Assembly (NCBI GenBank): GCA_900169235.1
Contig: FWCC01000291.1
Location: 1 to 64,000, forward strand
Source: Zarea fungicola
Lineage: Eukaryota > Ascomycota > Sordariomycetes > Hypocreales > Cordycipitaceae
Reading direction: 5' to 3'
DNA: 64,000 nucleotides
Shown here: in pieces, positions 11,349 to 22,902 of the stretch
Layout: each line of letters begins with the position of its first letter
Position numbering within the stretch: the first letter of the stretch is position 1
Made by a program: the position numbers and the translations under genes
The notes under the pieces: model-generated
The model's database searches: none
Seen by the model: the letters and a program-made list of their open reading frames with translations, nothing else
Told to the model about the DNA's origin: nothing

Positions 11349-12404
11349 ATGCCGTACGTCCGCGAACGGCGCATGGCTGAACTGGCCGTTCTGCGAGCCT
11401 CGATCCTCACCAAACAGGTGCAGTCCATTGTCAACGAGATCAGCAAAGGTGATAACTCACCAGTAACAATTGCTGATTTTGCTGCCCAAGCACTCATCAT
11501 TGGTGCCCTTCGAGCCGTCTTTCCTGATGACGGCTTCCTGGGAGAGGAAGATGCCGATGCCCTGAGGGCAAACGAGCATCTCCGAGACCAAGTTTACAAT
11601 CTTGTTTTGTCGGCACCAGAAGTCACAGGTATGGACAAATCCGAGCATTTCTCCCTACCTAAGCCCTCTTCTGTGTACGAAATGCTAGACTGGATTGATC
11701 TTGGCGGGCGTGGTAAGGGCGGTGACGTGGGCCGTTTCTGGGTCATGGACCCCATTGATGGAACTGCAGCCTTTCTACGTGGCCAGCAATATGCTGTTTC
11801 GTTGTCTCTGATTGAGAACGGCAGAGAAGTTGTAGGCGTCCTGGGCTGTCCAAATATAAGCACCGCAACGACCATGGTCTCGGAAAACGACATTGACAAG
11901 GACGGATTCGGCATCATGCTCTCCGCTGCAAAGGGTCAAGGTGCGCTGACGCGCATCATGACCAAAGGTGGACTTGAGGATGCCATATTCCTGAACCATT
12001 TCGAGCCGGCAAGCAACCCGGACGAGTTGCGCATCGTCGACTGCATCAACGACGAGACAATACAGCACGACGTGGTGGCCAAGATGGCGCAGGCGCTAAA
12101 TGCGACGTACCCTAATACCCAGATCTGGTCGGCGCATATCCGTTACGTGGCGCTCATGCTTGGTGGTGGCGATGTGCAGCTTTGGGTGCCGACAAAGCTC
12201 CTGCCCTCAAAAATGTATATCTGGGACCATGCGGGTACACAACTTATCTTCACGGAACTTGGAGGGAGAGTGACGGATCTGAAGGGCTGCCGTGTTGATT
12301 TTGGGGCGGGCCGCGACTTACGGCGGAATGACGGACTGATTGTGGCCAAGGGCGACATTCATTCCAAGGTTCTGGCAGCCATGACAGATATTTTAGGGCA
12401 GTAG
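11349..12404 (+). CDS. MET22: 3'(2'),5'-bisphosphate nucleotidase, Hal2/Met22 type
   Basis: A 351-residue intronless enzyme of the inositol monophosphatase superfamily. Hal2/Met22 enzymes remove the 3' phosphate of PAP and PAPS, which accompanies sulfate assimilation, and they are sensitive to lithium and sodium. The metal-site motifs are visible: the acidic GEED at residues 65-68, MDPIDGTAAFLRG around Asp134, and the C-terminal WDHAGTQLIFTELGG starting at Trp292. The usual fungal form of the second motif is DPIDGTKGF; here the Lys-Gly pair reads Ala-Ala. That pair lies next to the catalytic residues rather than being one of them. Length and motif spacing fit Hal2 better than plain inositol monophosphatase. 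It is probably cytosolic. The start is the first ATG in frame, but the second Met (residue 9) is also possible. Confidence 0.88.
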   Translation: MPYVRERRMAELAVLRASILTKQVQSIVNEISKGDNSPVTIADFAAQALIIGALRAVFPDDGFLGEEDADALRANEHLRDQVYNLVLSAPEVTGMDKSEHFSLPKPSSVYEMLDWIDLGGRGKGGDVGRFWVMDPIDGTAAFLRGQQYAVSLSLIENGREVVGVLGCPNISTATTMVSENDIDKDGFGIMLSAAKGQGALTRIMTKGGLEDAIFLNHFEPASNPDELRIVDCINDETIQHDVVAKMAQALNATYPNTQIWSAHIRYVALMLGGGDVQLWVPTKLLPSKMYIWDHAGTQLIFTELGGRVTDLKGCRVDFGAGRDLRRNDGLIVAKGDIHSKVLAAMTDILGQ

Positions 12405-13388
12405 GTCGAGAAATTTTAACCGTTGCAGAAAAAGAAAAACGGAAAAGGAAAAGGAAAAGCAGTCAGCTGGCTTGCGCGTATAGTTTGTATGCTAGCGATG
12501 CACGACGATTTTCAAGATGCAAGTTTCTGTTGGCGCGGGATGGCACTGTTTTAGACAATTGACCACTTACACCACTCTCGGTGTTTGGTCGGGATCTATA
12601 ACTCGAACTTGGTGATGACAGCCCAGAACGAACGAAGCCGTGGCCGTCACTGCCAGGTGCAAGATAAAATGTTACACGGTAGATTTGCAAAGTCCAAGTT
12701 GTAATATTAAAGCTGCATATTTTGATTGCTGATTCATGACTGCGCGATGTTCATATAACTGGAGGGAGCAAGGTCTGAAACCTTGATGACCCTGCCGGGA
12801 GTTGTTGCAATGCTACCCTGTCTAGACCACGGCCAGGGATACCCTTGTCTCTGTGAGATAGCGTAAGTGGGTACGTGGACTTGCGGCAGACAGACAATTA
12901 TGATGAAAACGTACTCTTTCTCCGAGCTTGACATTTCCTTGACTGCTGGGCATACGTTATTTGTCCGCGGGATAGCGGCAATATTCTACATTCAACTATC
13001 AATTCGTATAGGCGGCTTGGTAGTGATTGTTGTATTGAGGGGAAGAAAAAAAAGGAAACAATAAGATCTCCCACATGACAATAAAGTGGAGTGGAGCTGA
13101 TTACTGCCACCTCCGTACCAGCCCGATGGATGACTGCTGTGTGTCGTGTGTCTGGGGAAAATTTAATCTTTTTACGTTATAAGTGATCTACCTAATCCAC
13201 TAATAAAGAAGGCAATTCTCACGAGTTGAAATTTTCCGATTTCCATCTGCAGACCTTTGCTTTTGCATTCATACAATACCCCATCTGCTTGAACTCGCCT
13301 TAGCGCCGTCAAATTTATTTTATCGCCACGCAGCTACTCCCCCGTAGAGAAACTCTCACCAGACGAGGGAGCGTCCATTCGCCAAGTC
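12405..13388. other. Intergenic region without supported genes
   Basis: About 1 kb between the Hal2-like gene and the asparaginase gene. It is AT-rich with purine runs (near 12430-12460 and 13044-13060). No coding or RNA gene could be supported. Confidence 0.6.
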
Positions 13389-15114
13389 ATGTCGCCAGCC
13401 GCAACCGTTTTCCCTCCCGCTGGCCAGCTACAGGATAGCAGCTCCGGCCCCGTCACCGCCGGACTGCCCGAATCCCGCGTCCTCATCATCGGCACCGGAG
13501 GCACCATTTGCATGCAAGAAGGTCCCGATGGGCTTCAACCCAGCGCAAATTTCCTTGCAAGTGCCATGGCCCCTCGCCCAACCTTTAATGACCAATCTGT
13601 GCCCCCAGGTTAGTGTAAATATAGACATGTATATATATAACTATATATGCATACACTATTATTATTTAATAACTCAATTTCCACCATAATATTTTCGCGT
13701 TCCTGGCGCCAGTGCTCGCTAACAATCTGTTGTAGTAAACATCCAAGCAAGCTTCCATGGCCAACTCAAGTCCATCGACAGCCTGCGCACGCCGCCCACC
13801 GCCTATGGGCGACACATTCGCTATGGCATAGTCGAGTTTGACCCTCTTCTTGATTCCAGCTCCATCTCCGCCAACGACTGGGACGCTATGGCCGAATGCG
13901 TGTATGAAAACTACAATCTCTTCGACGGCTTCGTCATCCTCCACGGAACCGACTCCCTTTCATACACAGCCTCCGCTCTCTCCTTCATGATGAGCAACCT
14001 GGGCAAGCCTGTCATCCTCACCGGCTCCCAAGCGCCCATCTTCGCCCTTCAATCCGACGCCGTCGGCAACCTGCTCGGCTCCCTCATCATCGCCGGCACT
14101 TTTGTCATCCCCGAGGTCTGCCTCTTCTTTCACAACCGCCTCTACCGCGGCAACCGCACCACAAAGGTCTCCGCTGCCTCCTTCCAGGCCTTTGATAGTC
14201 CCAACTGCGAGCCTCTCGCCCAGGTCAATGGCCTTGGTGTCACAGTCAACTGGGCCCTCGCTGAGCGTGCCACCTCAATCGCCCCCTTCAAAATCACCAA
14301 GCGCCTCGACACCACCCACGTTGCCTGCCTGCGCATTTTCCCCGGCATCAAGGTCGAGATGATTGATGCCGTCCTCCACCTGCCGGATATCCGCGGTCTG
14401 ATTCTCGAGACGTTTGGAATGGGCAACGTGCCCGGCGGCGCCGGCGGCCGCCTGACGCAGGTTATTGCCTCGGCTGTTGGCCGAGGTATCATCGTTGTCA
14501 ACGTCAGCCAGTGTGTAAACGGCTTTGTATCGCCTGTGTACGCGCCCGGAACCCAGCTCGGCCGTGCCGGTGTCATTTTCGGCCTTGATCTAACCGCCGA
14601 GGCGGCCCTCACAAAACTATCGTACCTACTCTCTCTCGGTGTTTCCAATGTAGAAATCACAAAGAGCTTCACACAATCGCTGCGCGGCGAGCTCACCGAG
14701 ATTGCGCACCCAACATTCACGCATCCCAACGCGCCGCTCCAAGACCCAGCCTCGCGACTCACCGACACCGAGTCTTCCTTTACCGCTCTGGGCTATGCCA
14801 TTCAAAACCTACAACTCGACGTCGTCAAGCAACTTATTACGGGTGAAGGCCATAAGCTGCTCAAGACGGCTGATTATGCTGGCAATACGGCCGTTCACTT
14901 GGCCGCCGTGGCTGGTGACGAGGACATAATGCTCGAGCTGCTCCAGCAAGGTGCCAGTGTCCATGAACGCAATCGCGCAAATAACTCACCGCTCTTCCTC
15001 GCCACGCTCTCTGGCAAACACAAATGTGCGGAGCTGCTCGTCGCTGCAGGTGCCCATCTTTCCGTAGAAGAGGTAGAGAGGCGCCCACTTGCTACTGCCG
15101 CCACAATCGAGTAA
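13389..15114 (+). CDS. Cytosolic L-asparaginase with C-terminal ankyrin repeats
   Basis: Hydrolyses asparagine to aspartate and ammonia. Two exons, 13389-13608 and 13736-15114, join in frame (codon GTA split across the junction) into 532 residues. The N-terminal asparaginase domain shows GTGGTI at residues 35-40, which holds the first catalytic Thr. The second signature, LHGTDSLSYTASALSFM, starts at about residue 142 and holds the Thr-Asp pair. Conserved GSQAP and GNVPGG segments follow. The C-terminal part, about residues 420-515, carries ankyrin repeats (GNTAVHLAAVAGDEDIMLEL and NSPLFLATLSGKHKCAELL). This asparaginase-ankyrin arrangement is known in eukaryotic 60-kDa lysophospholipase/asparaginase (ASPG) proteins. 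There is no signal peptide, so it is the cytosolic type I form, not the secreted periplasmic one. Confidence 0.93.
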
Positions 15115-16088
15115 GGGAAGCATAGAACGTGTGCAAATGTCTGTCTGGGTTCACTGGGAAGCGTTTCAACCTCTGGCACCTACGAATAAAATTTACGACG
15201 AGCAAAGTATAATGGGGAATTAAAAGTTTTAATGCAAATACCAATTGACCTGCAGGCCAATAATTTACGACGATGAAAATTTAACTCTCATTTCTGCAGA
15301 CACAGCGTCGGGAAAGGTTTATATGATATAAATTAGACACTCACCCAACTGGACTTTTCTCACGGGCATGGAGCCTCTCGTGGCGGGTTCCTTCTTGGTT
15401 AATTAGAATGAATAGTTACTAGAGGCCATGGTTACAATCTTTGTAACCCCCCTGCGGGCTGCAACGTCTTCCTGCAGAAGCGCGCACTCCATGACACCAT
15501 GCAAGGAGCAAGCCGAGATTTCCAAGACCGCACAGTGCGAAGATCTGGCCGCTGGGAACGAAATTCATGACTCTGTGTGACAATGGGGCTTCGAGCTATA
15601 TATACTCTTCATTGGCACTGTAGGGCGACTTACTTCGTCTTTGTTTAGTCTTACTCTTCCTTGCACCGTCTGCCTGCAAGACTGATAACCACATTCAAAT
15701 GCAGATTGAGAAGAATCTGAAGGAGCCTAAACTTAATCAGATGCGCTAGCATCGCTGAAAAAAACATGTGTATTTGATAGTTTGGTGTATTTTGTGACGT
15801 AAACCAAGTTCGCAGCACTGGCCGTATTAATCTTTAGAGAGGCGACATCGTTTGGCGAACTACAGATGATGCTTTCACAGACTGCACTGTTCTGGCCATT
15901 GCGTCCCTCAATGTGATGATTCAGCATGCGGATTACAGGGCTGAGCTGTCATGAGTTCGAATCGTCAACATCTGGTAGGTCATCCCGTGCATTTTGTGGT
16001 AGCCTTGCTTAATACTATTGAAGTTGGATTTTTCTTGTTTAAATGCGTGTATGTGAGATGTTCTCAAACCGTAACAAAGAGTATGCTT
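15115..16088. other. Intergenic region, convergent genes
   Basis: About 970 bp between two convergent stop codons. It is AT-rich and has scattered short open frames with no support. No tRNA-like fold could be completed around the GAGTTCGAATC word near 15953. Confidence 0.6.
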
Positions 16089-17102
16089 TCAACCAAGCAA
16101 TTTAGTCAGTGCAAAGGCAACCTCGTCCATATTCCCGCACACAAGTCCGCCCGTTTCATTAATATCTTCAACTGCTCGTTCCAAGACATCCGAGCCGCTC
16201 ACCGAGTCCACAGCCTTGCCACCAGCGCACTCCACCACCATGGCGACGGGGCACAACTCAAACAATCTGCGCAGCTTAGCCTTGCTCCCTGCCGTTACTG
16301 GCGAGACATACAAGCCGTGGCCCTTGGACATGCCGTGCACCACATCCGGCACTAGCCCGCCACTGTACCGTAGTGTGTACCGCGACGTGATGTAGTGCTG
16401 CACCAGTGCCATGTAAGCGGGCGACTCGGACGCCGCGCGCAGGTTGGCCGGTGCAAAGTACCGCGTCTTGGGGGAGGATTCGGCAGTATAGCGGACCTCG
16501 GCGCGGGTCAGGGTCGCGGGCACACTCCTGTCGTCACCGAGGCCAATCTCGAAGCAGGCTGTCGGCGATGCGGCACCGGGGATGCGGAGAGCGATGATGG
16601 CCGTGTTGCGGGATCCGTAGCTAGCTAGAACGGAAGCAATCTGCTTCTCTCGGGGGGGTTGGTGCAGGGCGGACGGACCGTCCCAGATACCAATGATTGT
16701 GCCAACAGCCCAACCAGGTCCAATGATGGAACTTCCGTCAAGGGGGTCGAATGCTGCCGAATATACCTCAGACTGCGCCGGTGCTGTGGCTGAAGATTTG
16801 GAGTGTGATGCTGGCCGCTCAATGGGGTCTTCTTCGCTGCTGGCGGTCACCACGGACGGACAACGACCCAGTGCCTCGCGCATAAGGTCTTCAGAGGCAA
16901 TGTCCACGTTAAGCTGGCCATCACCAAAGGTATTTGTGCTACCTATGGCATCGACAGAGTGCGCGGAGCGGAGCGCCTTGCTAATGTCGGCGAGGGCTGC
17001 TATGATGGTTGGGATCACGGAGTTGCACAGGGCAGTTCGTTGCTGATACGTCTCTTGGCCCAGGACGGCCTTCAGGTGATCTTGCATTAGATCTGGGGCC
17101 AT
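16089..17102 (-). CDS. Fructose-1,6-/sedoheptulose-1,7-bisphosphatase family protein
   Basis: A class I FBPase-fold sugar bisphosphatase of 337 residues, counted from the ATG at 17102 (MAPDLMQDHL). An in-frame ATG at 17210 adds 36 residues with no family resemblance, so it was not used. Visible signatures are SEED-type acidic residues (ASSEEDPIE), the metal and phosphate site FDPLDGSSIIGPGWAVGTI at about residues 118-136, RYSGGLVPDVVHGM, and the C-terminal GGKAVD. The loops around these differ from classical gluconeogenic Fbp1: GSSIIG replaces the GSSNID type, and there is no AMP-site N-terminal region. This points to the divergent fungal FBPase-like/SBPase-like group. Activity on fructose or sedoheptulose bisphosphate is inferred, and the physiological substrate is unknown. 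Cytosolic location is likely. Confidence 0.85.
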   Translation of the reverse strand: MAPDLMQDHLKAVLGQETYQQRTALCNSVIPTIIAALADISKALRSAHSVDAIGSTNTFGDGQLNVDIASEDLMREALGRCPSVVTASSEEDPIERPASHSKSSATAPAQSEVYSAAFDPLDGSSIIGPGWAVGTIIGIWDGPSALHQPPREKQIASVLASYGSRNTAIIALRIPGAASPTACFEIGLGDDRSVPATLTRAEVRYTAESSPKTRYFAPANLRAASESPAYMALVQHYITSRYTLRYSGGLVPDVVHGMSKGHGLYVSPVTAGSKAKLRRLFELCPVAMVVECAGGKAVDSVSGSDVLERAVEDINETGGLVCGNMDEVAFALTKLLG

Positions 17103-17445
17103 ATTTTTTAGATTCAACTTTATTGAAACGAAAATAACTTCACCATTAGTGCCGATGATGAAAACCCGACTTGGCCAATGTGATTGACGAATCTCTAAAT
17201 AGCTCAGCAAAGGTGGATCCGCACAACACTTGAATATTCAGACGACCCAGCTTGGACGGCAAGTGCACAGAGACTTATCAGTGCAAATATATAATAAATA
17301 GCAATCATTTTCAATCTATAATCTCAATCTATAAATCGCAGTGTAACTTTTAAGCCGGGTTTTCGTATATATAAGTGTTTACCCATACGGTCATGAATTG
17401 ATCCGTCTATGTGTCGATGTCTTGCCAAAAGTCCAAGTGGCCAAG
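17103..17445. other. Short intergenic spacer
   Basis: Spacer of 343 bp between the FBPase-family start and the MFS transporter stop, both on the minus strand. It is AT-rich with repeated ATAATCTCAATCTATAAATC-like words near 17310-17340. No gene was seen. Confidence 0.6.
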
Positions 17446-19444
17446 CTAGTGAGTCTTGCGCAGGCCACTAGTGCTGGCGAGCAACGCGGCCACAAGAATT
17501 AAAGAAGCTGCTGCCGCCGAAGCCGTAAACGCATGCTGGATACCTTCATAGTACACATGTTGTACCTTGAGCTGAATGTCGGGTGGGAGGCTGCGTAGCG
17601 CTTCCACAGAGTGTCTGATGTCATCAATAATCTAAGCAAGAGTGACAAAGCAGAAAAAAACCCAAACGTTAGCGTGCCGTAAAAGGAACAGGGTAGGGAG
17701 TATAATGAAAGAGAAGTTTTAGGAGAATAGTGGTTGCTTAAGGGGCTCACTTTCCATTTATTTGGAACATCACCCAGAGCCTCCGGCAGACGAACGCTGA
17801 GCGTCGTCTGCAGGATGGCTGATGTAATCGAAACCCCCCACATGGTACCAAGTGATCGAACAAGATAAACGGTCGAAGCGGAGACGGCGTGATCTGAGGG
17901 CTGAGTGTTAGTGACTTGGTGCAGTGAGAGTAGAGCTGAGGTGAGTTTACCGGCGTGGTCGAATGATGCTAGCGATGTAAACAGAATCGAAGGGTAAATG
18001 ATGCCTTGGCCAAAGCTGGCCGGGAAAATATACGCAAAGTATTTCCAAGACGAGTCGGAAAATGCAAGCATAGCAGTAAGCGAGTTGCCAAGAAGCATAA
18101 AGAAGCCACCAACTCGCACGAGGGGGATGAGCCCTCCCCAGCGCGACATGACAATGCCGGCTACAAGTCCGCCGAGAGGAGCCGCCAAGGATGGAATGGC
18201 GAGACGCGCGCCAGCTGTTGCAGCGGGCTCCAGCAAAACGGCCTGAAAGAAGAGAGGCAGCATAAACAGATATGCATATGCAGCTAAACCAGCCAGAACA
18301 TTCGCCGTTTGAATGAGAATTGGCAGTTTTCCCTTCAATAGACGCAGCGGAATAATAGGCATAGCAGTCGTCGTCGCCTCGACATGAATAAAGAGACCAA
18401 ACAAGATAAAACTTGACAATACAAGTCCGATAACCCAGGAACTGCTCCAGGGCAGCTCGTTGCCGCCGAGGCTGAGCCCGAGCAGCTGCACAGAAATGGC
18501 GCAGACGAGCAACACGGCGCCACGAAAGTCGACACGCTTCCACACCAGACCCAATCCACTATTCATGGAAGAAGAAACGCCAGGCAGGTCCTTTAGGACC
18601 TTGGCACCAAAGGCAAGGGCAATGATTGCGAAGGGTACCTGGGCAATGAAGCACCAGCGCCACCCAATCGTGTCGGCGATGGTGCCACCGAACGCGGCGC
18701 CGGCGATTGCACCAAAGCCGACAATGCCGTTTTGCAAGGCCTGATACATGCCGCGCTTACGGAAGGGGATAAGATCAGAGTTGATGATGGTTGCTAGCGG
18801 GAGAAATTCCATCATTAGTGCCGTTTTATATACACGCTTAGCTGAACAGCAAGCTTACCCATTGTCATGAGACCGGCACCGCCAATTCCAGCGAGGGCCC
18901 TCATTAAGTTCAACGTTAGGATGGTCGGTGCAAGACCGCACCCAAGACATCCCGAAGCAAAGACGACTGAAGAGAAAAAGAAGCACAAGCGGCGGCCGAA
19001 AATGTCCGACACACGGCCATAGAGAGGCTGAAAGGCGGCCGACGTTATGAGATACGATGTGGTGAGCCACGAGGCCTTATTGGCGGCGTCAAACTCGGAA
19101 CTGATCACAGCATACGTAGACGCCGTAATTGTACCGTCGAAGCCGTACAAAAAGACATTTGTCATGATGGCCAGCTCCATCCACATAAATCCCGCCGGTG
19201 GCACCCAGGTCGTATCGTCCGGAGCCTCGAGAACTGGCTGGCTCATATGGCCAGCTGTTGTTTGAAGGGACTCCAAGTCTTGAACGGTATCATCACCCGC
19301 CCGGTCCCCGAGACTATTTTGGAGCAATGGCTGTCGCTCGTCCCCTTCTGTGCGATCGTGGGGCGCTTCAATGGCCCACTGATGACGGCGGTTATCCGGG
19401 GCCGCGCCGGTTGTGGTTTCAGACGTTTTTATCGGCATGGTCAA
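17446..19444 (-). CDS. MFS transporter, 14-helix, Fnx1/Vba (multidrug or basic amino acid) type
   Basis: Four exons on the minus strand (19444-18859, 18793-17951, 17893-17751 and 17631-17446) give 585 residues in frame. A hydrophilic N-terminus of about 90 residues precedes the helices. Marks of the DHA2-like Fnx1/Vba group are GFDGTITASTYAVISSEF in helix 1, SWLTTSYLITSAAFQPLYGR, SDIFGRRLCFF, and the motif-C-like stretch after ALAGIGGAGLMTMATIINSD. The exon 1-2 junction restores MTMATIINSDLIP, and the last exon supplies the C-terminal helix ending LLASTSGLRKTH. This group includes vacuolar basic amino acid importers and plasma-membrane drug pumps; sequence alone does not say which. It is divergent from another MFS gene at 20895. 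Confidence 0.9.
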
Positions 19445-20894
19445 GATTCAGAAAGGTAGGCCTTCCCGGTACTAAAGAGTCTTTGTCGCAAATGACAGCT
19501 AGAAAAGGAAATACGAAGAAAACTTGTGGCTACGCAAGGTGATGGTGTCTCAGTAGAAAGCGAACAGCTGTGTAAGACGAACGAAAAATTTGTGTGACTA
19601 CGACTACGCTATGCGGGGGCGTTCTTGCGTAACCGACAAGTGCCACGGCCTACCAATCGACATTTGGTAATGGCACAGCTAGCTTGGAAAAGAAATAAAA
19701 ACGATCAATGTAAGCGCTACAGCGGCTTACAAACTCATCTACTTCTTTCTAGGGTCGGTCGCAAGTGGTGAATAATAAAGGGAAAGTTCAGCTATGTGAT
19801 AATCCATTCCTTTGAATTATTCTAGAGTTTATTAGCACGCAAGTTGCCAAGGGTTCATTGACAGTAGCCGACAAAGCGACTAACGGCAACTGGTGGACAG
19901 ATCTTGTGCCTTGTGCATGCTTATTCTATGTAAGACGGAGATAGACATCGGGTTTCCGACATAACTAGACCTATTTCAGCCTCCTCTTCTTCAAGTCAGC
20001 CATGGCTGCACCATAGAAGCAGTAGTTGAAGTGCCGATTTCCCAACCTAAATCATAAATGAGAGCACCCGAAGCCACGTCTGCCGACCTTGAGAGCCGAG
20101 AGTCTAGCGCCACCAAATACGGTTTCCCCACGGGCTAAAGCCGAAGCTCGGATACACAGAGTATACTGGGGGGTATGCTCCTCAAATTCAGACCTGGATC
20201 TGATAAATTGGCTCTCACCCTTATAGACTCGCAAGTTATGGGTGCCATTCTTGCCCTGTCGTCCATTAAATAGGTAAGCTATCCATAGAATTGCGATGGG
20301 CCTACTCCTCTTTCCCCATACACATCACTTCTTTGCCGTTACCTCCGCACCAGCAGCACCAAAATAAGAAGAAAAAAGAAAAAAAGAGAAGCGAAGAACA
20401 AGGCCCCGCCAAATACTAAACCACCAGAGCCTGTTTCGAGTCCAAAGGCAATAATAGCGAGAGAAGGGGTTAACAAAGCAAACAGAACCTCGAGTTTTTT
20501 GGTGGCCCTCTGGCACACGTCACACAAAGAGGTAGAAGTAGAGAGCGAAAGTTTACTGCATTTGAACAGACAGACAAACAGTTTTACAAAGAAGAGCTGT
20601 AAAGAGGGGACAAGGGGAATCGGCTGCGGTTTCTAATTATCCCGTCTCTCGTGTGCCCCGACAATACTCCAGAAACGGGCAGTGAAAGAGGGGGCCGAAG
20701 ATTGGGCCGAAGTACAGCAAATTGAAGCGAACCTCACATATTACATCAATACGCTTTCGTTAAAGCAGAGACACATTAACAAGTCAACGGCCATACTCGA
20801 TTCGAGCCCAAGAAACCTCTCTCTTCCCCTCAAGAAGCAACAGCCCCCCCCCCAAAAAGGGCATTTGCATAAAAGTTGGAAATCAGAGTATATT
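19445..20894. promoter_or_regulatory. Shared upstream region of two divergent MFS transporters
   Basis: A 1.45-kb region between the start codons of two MFS genes that point away from each other. It holds purine-rich runs (near 20365-20395) and a C9-A5 junction near 20845. An open frame continues upstream in phase with the 20895 ATG as far as 20682. No clear TATA box or known operator was found. Confidence 0.4.
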
Positions 20895-22902
20895 ATGACG
20901 AAATCGAGCGAGGGACCATTGTCTGCTGATACAAAAGAGCCAAGAAAGGGGATACTGCCTCACAATGAAAGTGTTGCTACAGACTCAGCTTCACATACTG
21001 GCGTATTGTCTGCAGGCGATGAGAGATCCAATAAGCCCGAGGTACTGCCTTTGTCTAGGGCTAAAGCAATAGCTCTTGTCATCACCCTGACAGGCGCAGC
21101 TTTTGTAAATGTATGCCAGGAGCAAAGACGCTACTTGATTGCCCACTACACTCATCACCTGTCCACCTGACCTGGCACTGAGTCTTTATTTTAGCCCTGT
21201 TACTGTTTTGTTATTACTCATGGACGCGTGTCTAACCTGGTGCATCACTAGACTCTCTCTGCCCAAAGTGTGGTCATTATCCTACCTACAATTGGCAAGA
21301 CACTTGACATCCCCGAGAGTCGTCTACAGTGGATCGTGTCCGCGTATAACCTTGCATTTGGCTGCTTCCTTTTGCTATGGGGTCGCATAGCTGACATATT
21401 TGGCAAGCGTTTTATCTTCATCGCTGGTTCGGTTTGGGTCACGATTGCGACGGCAGTGAATCCACTGATGCCAAATGAGATTGGCTTTGACTTGTTCCGC
21501 GCTCTTCATGGACTGGTACACGTCCCCTACCACTTTAGACATCTGCATGAATGAGCGATGGAACGAGCGGTGAACCATTGGCTAACCTCTTGCTAGGGAG
21601 CTGCTGCAAATGTTCCCACTGCAATCGGAATCCTTGGCGTTACATTCCCGCCAGGCAAAGCCAAAAACTATGCCTTTGCCGCGTATGGTACGTCGCACAC
21701 TCCATTCGCTCCAAGCTTCCCTCCTGTACGCCTCAATAACAAAAGCAATAGGTGCTGGTGCTCCCCTTGGCAGTGTCTTTGGTAGTATTACATCTGGCCT
21801 CATAGCCGAGTACACTACCTGGAGATGGGTGTTTGGATTCACTGCCATCATGGCGGCTGCCATTTCACTCGCTGGCTTCATTCTCATTCCCCGGACACCC
21901 GCCAGCAGAACCGCCGAGCGTACCGTTGGAGCCAAGCTCAAACTCGTCGACTGGGCCGGCGCGGCTCTCATAACCAGCGGCCTCATCGCGCTGCTCTTTG
22001 CCTTGACAGAAGGCAGCGCCGTCGGCTGGCGGAAGCCTTGGATCCCCGTCCTCATAGTAGGTTCCGTTCTCATTATCACAGTCTTTGTCTGCTGGCAGCG
22101 CCATCTTGAGAAGCAACCAATCGGCGGTCGTCCACCGCTCATGAAAGTATCCATCTTCCTCAACCTGCAAATTTCAGCCGTCATGGCCATCGGGTGTCTA
22201 TTTTTTGCATCATTCAATAACTATCTGTTCTATGCCACCTACTACTACCAGGATTACATGGGGTACTCCCCGCTACAGACTATGGTTCGCTTCCTGCCGA
22301 CAGGCGTTGGCGGTCTTCTTGTCTGCTTTGCAGTGGCGTTTCTGCTGAGTCGTGTACCTACTGCCTTTATGCTCATATGTGGCAATCTATCAGTCTCCAT
22401 TGCGTGTCTTCTATTCGCTGTTCCAATTCCCACCACGACCTCCTACTTTGCTTGGGGCTTCTGGGCCATGCTGCTGTCTGTCGTTGGTGCAGACATTACA
22501 TGGCCGTGCCTGACGCTTTTCACATCCCAGGCCCTGCCAGCTGAGGACCAAGCCATAGGTGGCGCGTTAATCAACGCTGTTGGACAGATAGGACGTGCCA
22601 TTGGTCTTGCGATTGCCACGGTCGTCCAAACAGCCGTCATGGCACACCAGCGTGGAGTGTCGATTAAAAACGTCGGCCCCATAAAAGTACAGGACGCTGC
22701 GTCGCTGGCTAGTATACGCAGCGCCAATTGGCTTAGCTTTGGCTTGGGGATCGCTTCACTGTTGGTGGTTGGCCTGGCTTTCCGCAAGATGGAAGTCATT
22801 GGGCGGGTTGCGCCACCGCCAGCCCGCTCTAGTGGAGAGGAAGGTATTATGAATCAAGGGAATTTCGAAACTGGAGGGAATGATTCACAAAAAAAAGGAT
22901 GA
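20895..22902 (+). CDS. MFS transporter, 14-helix, Atr1/Amf1 type
   Basis: A DHA2-family transporter of 573 residues from four exons: 20895-21110, 21252-21515, 21597-21687 and 21752-22902. The subfamily pattern is clear: SVVIILPTIGKTLDIPESRLQ, then QWIVSAYNLAFGCFLLLWGR, the ADIFGKR loop, and LAEYTTWRWVFGF-like residues in helix 6 (IAEYTTWRWVF). This matches the yeast Atr1 / YMR279C / Amf1 group of aminotriazole, borate and ammonium exporters. The start at 20895 (MTKSSEGPL) was preferred over an upstream Met at 20682, because residues 1-71 of the longer form are compositionally odd and lack family resemblance. The N-terminal 60 residues are hydrophilic. The substrate is not predictable. The gene shares its upstream region with the MFS gene at 17446-19444. 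Confidence 0.9.

Noticed and set aside
14142..14768. Minus-strand 208-codon frame
   Set aside because: Antisense of the asparaginase catalytic domain; GC-rich codon use leaves it open by chance.
15940..15990. TTCGAATC word suggesting a tRNA T loop
   Set aside because: No matching acceptor, D and anticodon stems could be built on either strand.
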